64,000 nucleotides of DNA from Aulostomus chinensis (Eukaryota; Chordata; Actinopteri; Syngnathiformes; Aulostomidae): assembly GCA_037954235.1 (NCBI GenBank), contig JBBMOA010000001.1, forward strand, positions 18,928,643 through 18,992,642, given 5' to 3'. How positions within the stretch are numbered: position 1 is the stretch's first letter; the number at the start of each line of letters is the position of its first letter. Below the pieces are notes generated by a model that was not told the DNA's origin, searched no databases, and was given only the letters and a program-made list of their open reading frames with translations. The position numbers and the translations under genes are program-made. Of this stretch, positions 56,395-64,000 are shown piece by piece.

Positions 56395-56739
56395 GAGATG
56401 CTAACTTCCTGTTGGACTATAGAAAGACCTCATCTTGGAGATGCTAACTTCCTGTTGGACGACTGAAAGACCTCATCTCGGAGATGCTAACTTCCTGTTG
56501 AACTACTGAAAGACCTCATCTTGGAGATGCTAACTTCCTGTTGGACGACTGAAAGACCTCATCTCGGAGATGCTAACTTCCTGTTGGACTATAGAAAGAC
56601 CTCATCTCGGAGATGCTAACTTCCTGTTGGACTACTGAAAGACCTCATCTCGGAGATGCTAACTTCCCGTTGGACTACTGAAAGACCTCATCTCGGAGAT
56701 GCTAACTTCCTATTGGACGACTGAAAGACCTCATCGCAG
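56395..56739 (+). repeat. 43 bp minisatellite, 8 units
   Basis: Eight tandem units begin GAGATGCTAACTTCCTGTTG and end AAAGACCTCATCTCG. Variants alternate ACGACTGAA, ACTATAGAA and ACTACTGAA at the middle. Unrelated in sequence to the 43 bp satellite at the left of the window. Confidence 0.95.
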
Positions 56740-57575
56740 AGGCCCTCAACAGATGATGTGGCACGATCTACCAGCAGCACTTTACTGCCACCTTTTGGTG
56801 AGGAACACCCATAAAATAGAAAGTGGTCCAAAAATTGAAACCAACAGATGTCAATATTGGCCCCAACAAAACAAAACAACAACAAATGTTCAAACGCACT
56901 CACAATTTTAGGTCGACTGTGTACATGATGGATTCCTGCTTGAGGCTCGATGTCTACTTTACACTGAAGGAAATCAGTCAGTTCTCTTAATCTCTTGAAT
57001 CATTTCCACATTTATAGTTTGTAAAATTGAAGTGTGTTTATGTGCGTTATTTATTTTTGTTGTTTTTTTGATAATATCGTGTTCTACAGGCACCTGAGAC
57101 CTCCTGGTCTCGTTTTCTTCCAGTAAACAAGTAGAAGCGCCTCTAAACTCTTCGGAGGGACGATTCATTCTGTCTTAAATGCCCACAAACGATTAACCTC
57201 ACGAACTCAGAGCTCGAGACCTCACAAAGACACAAAGCCGCTTCTTCCATTCATTCATATCTGCTGCTTCAGGAGCTGCAACATCATGATTCTGCAGCTT
57301 TGGCAAACAGGTGACCGGTGGCGCACATTTACATTTTCATCCTGTGATTTAAACAGATACACCCACATGCATGCGTCAGTTACAAGAGAAAACACACACA
57401 CACACACTTCTAAAAGCCCAATCTTCACACACATTCCCAAAAGCACACAGCCTGTTGATGTTACATGACATGTCAGACGGAGCTGTTACTTCACTTTCTA
57501 TAGCAGCCGTGTTAGGCACTTTTAATCCTGTCTCTGTTCTCGCCGCATCCACAGCTTCTTCACTTATTCTTCGCT

Positions 57576-57576
<1 letters not shown>
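56740..57576. other. Intergenic stretch
   Basis: No supported gene. Short ORFs lack recognisable domains. Confidence 0.5.

Positions 57577-57608
<32 letters not shown>
57577..57608 (+). repeat. (CT)n microsatellite
   Basis: Sixteen CT units. Confidence 0.95.
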
Positions 57609-57611
<3 letters not shown>

Positions 57612-57639
57612 GGACTGTTTTCTTTGCCAATTCCCTTTA

Positions 57640-57730
57640 ATACAACTATGATCATAAAATAATAATAACAGTAATAAGTTACATTTGTGAGGCAACTTTC
57701 ATTCAGAAAATTGCAGCTCAAAGCAATTTA
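57640..57730 (+). repeat. Interspersed repeat relic
   Basis: TTACATTTGTGAGGCAACTT then GCAGCTCAAAGCAATTTACA resembles a widespread fish repeat ending (of the type TTTATTTGT...CAAAGTGCTTTACA). From memory only. Confidence 0.4.
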
Positions 57731-57865
57731 CAACAAAGATGGAGGAACATTAAAAACATGTAAACAGAATCTCTATATCATTTTGCTACCCCCAAAAAAA
57801 GGGTTTCCCTCTCAAAACAGTGTCTGTTTTTCCCTCTTGCGTCGCTAATCTGTGACTCCAGAAAG

Positions 57866-57918
57866 CAGAAAGAGCCAGCCACGTATATCTAGCTTGAAGC
57901 TAATGGAGACTGACAGCT
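57866..57918 (+). repeat. Left member of an inverted repeat pair
   Basis: AGAGCCAGCCACGTATATCT then AGCTTGAAGCTAATGGAGAC is inverted at 60,612-60,668 with about 85-90% identity by eye. The pair brackets about 2.7 kb with no recognisable transposase. Confidence 0.7.
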
Positions 57919-60611
57919 CACAACTGCTAAACAGTGTCTGTTTACAAACCCTTGCGCTCATCTTCTTTGTCCAATCGTATGATCACAAGTCCACACTTTG
58001 ATTTAGCATAAAAACCAACGAGGTAGAAGTGGTTCAACTGAATGCAGCAGCTGGTTGTGCTCAGTGCTAACGAGAATAAGCCCCAAACCAAAAACCCAGT
58101 GTTTTGTTGGTTTATTGGTAGTTATTACTTATTCTGAGGCCTTTTAATGAGAAAGCAGTGGCTGTATACGTCCAAAGGTGGAATATAGTCCGATAAGAAA
58201 CTACAAATGACCAACAGAAGCAGCACAATCGTGTAGTCGGTAGTTGAATATCAAATGTATGCGTACACAAATGCAGTCCAAAATATTTCTTTTGAAAAAC
58301 ATGGACTAAATACGATTTTCGCCTGGTTAATCCAAGCAATCCTGAACTTGACTATGAATTAAAGTGTGTTTTATCTTGCAATCTTAAACTTAGCTTAGGC
58401 AAATATTTGACTCAAGTTTGTCCGAGCCAAACTGAAGTCCTCCAGAACGATCATAGCGGAGCAGTGTCCAGGCCCGACACCTTCATTCACCTCCAAAACT
58501 TGATTCTGTGCTCCTCTAACGATGATCTTTGCACCACTGTCCGCCAGACACATGCTTGTGATGTAGGTCCCAGCTATGACCACTAGATGGTGGTGTTTCC
58601 CCTCATCACTCCCTGAACCACCTCCTGCCTGCTCTGGGTCTTGCCCCTGCTGAAGTTGTACTTCTCAGCCCAAAGCTGCCCGGTAGTGCCGAGTGTCAGC
58701 TTGGTGTCTCCTCTGGGACAAAGTGGGGAGTCCGGAGCTGCGGGGACAGGTTGCAGGAGTGGACGCTCGGCCGTCCCACAGAGCTGACACATCAGCGTCC
58801 CCCCGCTGAAGCAGCTTCTGACGTTGATGCTGCGTTTACGTCCCTGCGAGGGAGTACAGTCAGAAAAAAAACTGATGGTGTGAGCACAATTGTCAGAGAG
58901 GAGCTGGAAAAAAATGGCACAAAAGGCAAGATTTTGACTTTGTTGTCTTGCATTTCATGGACTCACACTCCGTCTGTGACATATAAACATGGCATTTAAT
59001 CACTAACCCTTGAACTCAGCAAGCATCAGATGAATTCAAACAGCAACCAACAACTTGAGAATGTCCTCATTTGACTTTTTAGTTTCTTTATCAGCCTCGA
59101 CCCCAAAGACCAGAACCTGGATCTCCTCCAGTCTCCTGCTGCTGGGCATCATTTGGTGTATTTAATAATGCAAGGGGAGGAATGAACAGCAGTGAGAGCG
59201 ACGGTGACATCTAGTGGTGGCGGTAGGAACGACAGCAGCACTGACCCTTCCAGACTTTTTCATTAAACTACCTTGAAATGACACAAATGACAGAATCTGA
59301 CCATTGCGGTTGTATTTTCTGATATCGTTCATTTGTCCTTTTATGTGCTTTGTCTTTTATGAATATTTTACCAGTCTTTTTTCACGAAAAGCTTGTTGCT
59401 GTATTTGTTCTGTGGTTCAATGGACAGTAATTGAGTAGAAGTACATTATTACTTGAGGAGACATTTCACCCAGAGATCAGTTGTTTTTTTTAATCAAGTA
59501 TTTCTTATCAGGCTTCTTGAATTTGTGAAACTTTCTCCTGCGTGACTTCAACGTTCAGGAAACGCCAGTCACAGCAGAACCACACAAAACCTCCATTAAC
59601 AAACTCTCCCGTTCCAGAGCAGCTCGTCCACTATCGTCTCTGAAATCTACCCAGTCAACATTCCCCAGTGTGACCCATTATTATAAAGTCATTTATTATA
59701 TTTAACTATCTAGCGCCTGGGCAAGGTGAGATCAGCATCGGTCACAGCTGTCAAAAACCATCCTGGTCAATAATTATTAGCCACTGTGTGTGTGTGTGTG
59801 AGGAGTATTGATCCCTGTGTGTGCTGAATTACTTGTGCTATTTCAGCTCTGCAGGGACAATAAAGTAATTCTAACGCTCATGCAGCAATTCCAAGCAAAG
59901 ACAATGGTGGTCACTGCGATTATCACAGCCAGAGTGTGACAGCTTCCCTCAGCAGACAGCAGGATTACAGGATTATTGTCCCGCTGCCAACTAGTTTCAT
60001 CTACAAGGTTATCAGAGCTTTTCTGTCATCTGACAGGACTACAAGTCCCACAAACACGGCGCCCGCCGCCACAACCCAGGTCAGGATTCAACCTCAGAGA
60101 GAGGGAGAGGGAACCATAGCTGATAAACTCAAGCGTAACAATTTGGATTTTCACTGGAAAATGTTTGTACAAATTCTTGTCTTATCACTCTGAAAACAAT
60201 ATCTGATTTCAATTCTCTCTCTCACTTGTTGCATTAACGCCGGCTCCAGGCCAAAATGATAACAAAAGCGTGGATGTGAACGTTGGAATGCTGAAACACC
60301 CCTGAGGAAGGTCGGCGCTGTGGCCAAAGGGTCCAGCGGTCCCCCTACTGGTGACCTGCAGGATCCGGCTGGAGGTGTCAGCTGTCAGTGACCATGACGC
60401 CTCCAGAATCGTACTTGTTTTTGAAAGAGTTACTTCACCCAGAAAGTGTATTTTACTGGTAAAGTACTCCAAAAGACTTGTTCTTTAACTTTTCTGCTTA
60501 TTTGTGAAAGTCCCAGCCACGTATGTCTGCAGCAAGTCTGTCTAAAAATGTTGGTGAACTCAAGCACATCATCTGGTCTGCATCCAGCGTCGGCCCAATA
60601 ATCCACAACCA
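57919..60611. other. Low-repeat intergenic stretch
   Basis: No gene could be supported. Bases 58,395-58,800 are moderately GC-rich and open on the minus strand in two adjoining frames, but I see no domain or good splice sites. GGGACAATAAAGTAATTCTA near 59,853 resembles the 3' end of a LINE. A short GT tract lies near 59,787. Confidence 0.45.
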
Positions 60612-60668
60612 CGGCTGTCAGCTGTCGGTCTCCATTAGCTTCAAGCTAAATATATGTGGCTGGCTCTT
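60612..60668 (-). repeat. Right member of the inverted repeat pair
   Basis: GTCTCCATTAGCTTCAAGCT then AAATATATGTGGCTGGCTCT is the reverse complement of 57,866-57,918 with a few changes. Neither a clean terminal repeat end nor a target-site duplication is visible. Confidence 0.7.
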
Positions 60669-61023
60669 TGGCAGCCATGCTAGTCGTGCATGCTGAGCTC
60701 CAGAGTCTTTAGTGTCACATTTTAGGCAATAAAATAGTCGGTTGCTTTACATTTGTGTTGCTGTCATGGTTTCATGCATGTTTGTGTTGTTGACTGAGAG
60801 GAAAATGAACGTTAGTATGTGGCTAAACTGGTTCGCTAACATTACAAACACTTGTATTTATCTTGTATATTGACCCTCTATTATGTGTCTGCTCATTAAT
60901 ACGTTGACAAAGTGCCACTTTAGAAGTGCATTTATTATCAAATCATGTTTACATGAAAGCAGTACAATGTCTTTGATGTAAAAGCACAGGATTATGGGAA
61001 AGCATTCTTGAGCAGTGAAGCAT

Positions 61024-61029
61024 TTTATT
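61024..61029 (-). promoter_or_regulatory. Candidate cbr1 polyadenylation signal
   Basis: TTTATT on the plus strand (AATAAA on the minus) lies 540 bases after the cbr1 stop. Another AATAAA is at 60,931-60,936. The choice between them is not certain. Confidence 0.4.
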
Positions 61030-61568
61030 CCCTTTGACAACATTGAACATTTGTCCCAAAGGCACATTTTCCTTTTTCCAGTTTTCAGGGTAAAAAAAAG
61101 AAAAGTAAAAATGCTCATAATACCAAAGGCAACGTCAACCAGAGTGACAACTGGGTTTAATCAAAAACACCAGCGTCTAGCCGGCGGTTAGAGGGCGGAA
61201 TGCACGATTATTTTACACTCAGCGGGAACAGAGATGCAGCTTCCTGGTTTAGTTTGACTAATTTGGGTTTTGTGTTCTTCAGGTTTTGGTTTAAACTCCA
61301 TGATAGAAGGAATAATCTGAGAAAATAGATGGCAGCTTTGAACTGTTCCAGCTTCCACATACGGAAACAAGACACAGAAGCCAAATGTGAGCCAGAAGTT
61401 TAGGTCTTTGATTTGCCCTCAAGGAGAAGTAGAATCAACAACGCCAAAAAGTCTTAAATGCCACTTTAAATTGGGGGGGTGGATGAGGGGGGTGTGGGGT
61501 CAATGGGGTCCAGAATTCGTGTCAGTCAGATCAGTGCTGACAATGTGGGGCAGCGATCTTGCTCCCGT

Positions 61569-62262
61569 TCACCATGCCTGCACTTGTTTTTCAGAGACAA
61601 ACTTCCCGTGAGGCTCTGTGGCTCCAGCGGGCAGCAGCGCCAGGTAGACTGGCGTCTCAGCGCCCTCGTCTGGTGACTTGGGGGCTTTGGAACCCGCCAT
61701 GTCAGTGCGCACCCACCCTGGACAGCAGGCGTTCAGCAAGACCTGTGCGATGGAGGAAATGTGACAAGAATGAACGAGAATTTCACTGAACAGGAAAGGA
61801 GGTGAACAGGCTTTTCAGTCGTTGCAGACTTTTAACTGTAAAAACACAGCAAATCAAAACTGATGGAGCCTCTTGTTGAGAGCTGGTCACCTGGTCATGT
61901 GGTCTGTCCTTAGACAGGCGGCGAGCCAGGATCATGGAAAGAGTCTAAAAACACACACACACATCAGTGCATAAAGCAAGAAGCTGTGGAATATTGCGGT
62001 GCAGACGCTGATGAATGAATCCGTCTCCTGCTTTGTTCATTTCAGCTTCATACCGTCAGTCCTGTCTTGGACACACCGTACGCCGTCTCAGGCCAGCCGT
62101 CCTTCTTATGTTCGCCCTTCTGGGTCACGTCAACAAACCGCTGCATGAGTCCCACCAGCTCCTCCTCCGTGATGTCCTCGCTACGGAAACGCTCCTGGAG
62201 CGCCGGGCTGCACTGCTTCAAGGTATGAGAGCCGACGAAGCTGGACATGTTCACCACACGAC
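61569..62262 (-). CDS. Carbonyl reductase 1, last three coding exons
   Basis: Three minus-strand exons encode the C-terminal 145 or so residues. They are 62,054-62,262 (starts after TTTCAG, ends at GTATGA donor), 61,891-61,944 (after TTTTTAG, ends at GTGACC) and 61,569-61,742 (after CGCACAG, stop TGA at 61,569-61,571). All junction phases fit. The product is an NADPH-dependent cytosolic short-chain dehydrogenase that reduces carbonyl compounds. Visible motifs are VNMSSF with the catalytic serine region, FRSEDITEEELVGLM, the catalytic YGVSK (YxxxK), ACCPGWVRTDMAG and the end FVSEKQVQAW. The N-terminal nucleotide-binding exon (TGxxxGIG) is not in the window and must lie beyond 64,000. It could be cbr1 or its fish paralogue cbr1l. 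Confidence 0.88.
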
Positions 62263-62451
62263 CTGAAACCCACCAACCAAAATGGCTGACGTTCACGGTG
62301 ATTCTGGTTGGGTTTCTCTGCTACCTGACAAGGACCCGGGTTTGAGTGAAAGCTAGAACTTTCCCACAGGGTTCTAAGTTTACAGGTTTGATGGACGTGA
62401 TTGAGAGGTTCCGTTCCAGAAGTTCCTGTAATGTTCTGCTTTACCTGTGTC

Positions 62452-62828
62452 CATCCATCCATCGTCATCTTCCACTTATTCCTCACTAGTAAGGGTCGCG
62501 GGGGGTGGAGCCTATCCCAGCGTCAACGGGCGAGAGGCGGGGTTCACCCTGGACAGGTCACCAGTCCATCGCAGGACCAACACATAGAGACAGACAACCA
62601 TTCACACTCACAGTCACACCTGCAGTCAATTTAGAGTATCAATCAGCCTCGTCCCCTCTTGATGTCTTTGGACTGTGGGAGGAAGCTGGAGAACCAGAGA
62701 GAACCCACACAGGAACAGGGAGAACATGGAGACTCACACAGGAAGATCCAGTGCTGGAGCCGGGACTCGAACCCGGAACCTTCTTGCTGTGAGGCCACAG
62801 TGCTGACCACTGCACCACTGGGCCACCC
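62452..62828 (-). mobile_element. tRNA-derived SINE in a cbr1 intron
   Basis: Complete reversed member of the SINE family: CCATCCATCCATCG tail, TCACCCTGGACAGGTCACCA, TCTTTGGACTGTGGGAGGAA and head with GGGACTCGAACCCGGAACC (B box reversed) and TGACCACTGCACCACTGGGC. TACCTGTGT on the left and TATCTGTGT on the right may be an imperfect target-site duplication. Confidence 0.88.
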
Positions 62829-62944
62829 CTCTATCTGTGTGTGATTGTTAATAGAAGCCCTGCAGCGTTCTTACTCCAAATTAAACATTCGTGTCACTTT
62901 CCAACTGACTGGTCCTCGTCCAACCTCTCCACCTCCTGGGGGAA

Positions 62945-64000
62945 TAAAGGCAAGGCAAGGCAAGGCAATTTTATTTGTAGAGCCCGTTTTCACCAACAGT
63001 TTGTCTCAAAGGGCTTCATGGCATCTTAACAACATCCTCTGCCCTTAGACCCTCACATTGACTGAGGAAAAACTCCATAGAAAACCCTTTTAACAGGGAA
63101 AAATCTGAGAAACCTCAGGGTGAGCAACAGAGGAGGGATCCCTCACCCAGGACGGACAGACGTGCAGTAGATGTTGTTACAGACAAGAAAACAGTTTACA
63201 ATACAAAATGTGGGAAACACGGAAATGTTAATAACAGTTGAAGAAGGAAGCTTCTGGTAGGGGAGGCAGGGAGAGCAAACCAGCTTGATGGGGGACTGGA
63301 TGGCAGACTGGTTCATGGAAGGGGAGCGCAGGCCGGTGTAACAGTAGGGAATAAGAGGGGGGGGGGGCGATGCAGGCGGCGGTTGGGGCTCTGGTGGATC
63401 TGTGGAAACACAGAGAGACTGCGAGACACCAAGGCCAAACTACAAAGTGCAACAAGTAGTGGTAATGACAGTTCCAAAAATGTGCAGGGAGGAGAGGAGG
63501 AGAGAGGGGGAGAGGAGAGGAGAGGAGAGGAGAGGAGGAGAGAGGGGGAGAGGAGAGGAGAGGAGGGAAGGGCTCCATGTAACCTGATGTGTCCCCCAGC
63601 AGTCTAAGACTATAGCAGCATAGCTATCAATGGTTCAGAGCTACCTGAACCAGTCCTAACTGAAGGCTCTGTCATAGAGGAAGGTCTTAAGCCTGGACTT
63701 AAACGTAGTTAAAGTGTCTGCCTCTCTGACCCATGGAGAGATGCTGGTTCCACAGTAAAGGAGCCTGGTAACTAAAGGCTCTACCTCCCAGTCTGTTTGT
63801 ATTGATACTGGGAATCACAAACAGACCTGCATTCTGGGAGCGGAGTGCTCTGGTCGGACAGTACGGACTAATGAGCTCTTTCAAATAGGATGGAGCTTCA
63901 TCATTGAGAGCCTTATAAGTCAGCAGAAGGACTTTGAAGTGGATTCTAGATCCTACAGGAAGCCAGTGGAGAGAAGCTAAAGTGGGAGAGATGTGTTCTC
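62945..64000 (-). repeat. Teleost LINE-related interspersed repeat
   Basis: It starts with an AAGGCAAGGCAAGGCAATTT tandem end and continues with TTATTTGTAGAGCC, CTCAAAGGGCTTCATGGCAT and AAAACTCC...AAAACCC text. From 63,600 it carries AGGAAGGTCTTAAGCCTGGA, GGAATCACAAACAGACCTGC and CAGGAAGCCAGTGGAGAGAA. Such blocks are common in fish and, read on the minus strand, encode scraps like ALRSQNAGLFVIP of L2-type elements. It continues past the right end of the window. Confidence 0.6.
63486..63572 (+). repeat. Pure purine tract
   Basis: Eighty-seven consecutive purines made of GGAGA and GGAG repeats, with an internal duplication of about 40 bp. A GGGGGGGGG run lies just upstream at about 63,357-63,367. 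It is prone to triplex or G-quadruplex formation. Confidence 0.9.

Noticed and set aside
58395..58792. Possible coding exon(s) on the minus strand
   Set aside because: Moderately GC-rich and open, but no recognised domain, and the two frames are joined only through a stop; no convincing splice sites.
62300..64000. First coding exon of cbr1 within the window
   Set aside because: I looked for the TGxxxGIG nucleotide-binding motif on the minus strand and found only SINE and interspersed repeat; it must lie beyond the right end.

Overview
The window looks like nuclear DNA of a teleost fish, probably a percomorph. The evidence is three spliced exons of carbonyl reductase 1, a Tx1-type L1 LINE, L2-type LINE 3' ends, tRNA-derived SINEs ending in GATGGA repeats, long CA/GT microsatellites and a cluster of many different nuclear tRNA genes. 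There is no prokaryotic gene organisation. Most of the window is repetitive, and only a few coding regions can be supported.

Layout. (1) 1-22,990 is one satellite array built from 42-44 bp monomers. It runs in one orientation to about 17,820, then flips strand at a short palindrome and runs inverted to about 22,990. All ORFs inside it are by-products of the repeat. (2) 22,990-27,200 holds a SINE with a 14 bp target-site duplication, tRNA-Leu(UAG), L2 remnants and a copy of a repeat built on a 22 bp CACGTG-centred unit. (3) 27,218-32,943 is a nearly full-length L1/Tx1-type LINE whose two ORFs are each broken by small lesions. (4) 32,985-53,630 is a large inverted repeat. Arm A is 32,985-39,884, arm B is 47,708-53,630, and the loop between them is about 7.8 kb. 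Each arm carries one intact, intronless ORF for a coiled-coil protein with a 12-residue tandem repeat and a hydrophobic C-terminus. The two ORFs point toward each other and have 18 and 22 repeats. Each arm also carries an initiator-Met-type tRNA. The loop holds tRNA genes or pseudogenes for Leu(CAG), Gln(CTG), Glu(CTC), Phe(GAA), Lys(TTT), Asn and a truncated initiator. (5) 53,630-61,568 is mostly non-coding. It contains an Arg-derived tRNA relic, another initiator-type tRNA and a 43 bp minisatellite. (6) 61,569-62,262 is the 3' part of cbr1 on the minus strand; its 5' exon(s) lie beyond the right end. (7) 62,450-64,000 is a SINE and a long teleost interspersed repeat.

Most notable points. 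Five initiator-tRNA-like sequences are present. Only one has the normal CAT anticodon. The other four, including one intact-looking copy at the mirrored position of the inverted repeat, have CAG. The paired coiled-coil/VNTR genes are not a family I recognise, and both reading frames have stayed open since the duplication. A CACGTG palindrome family lies at the rearrangement borders. Apart from cbr1 and some tRNAs, nothing here is clearly a conventional host gene.
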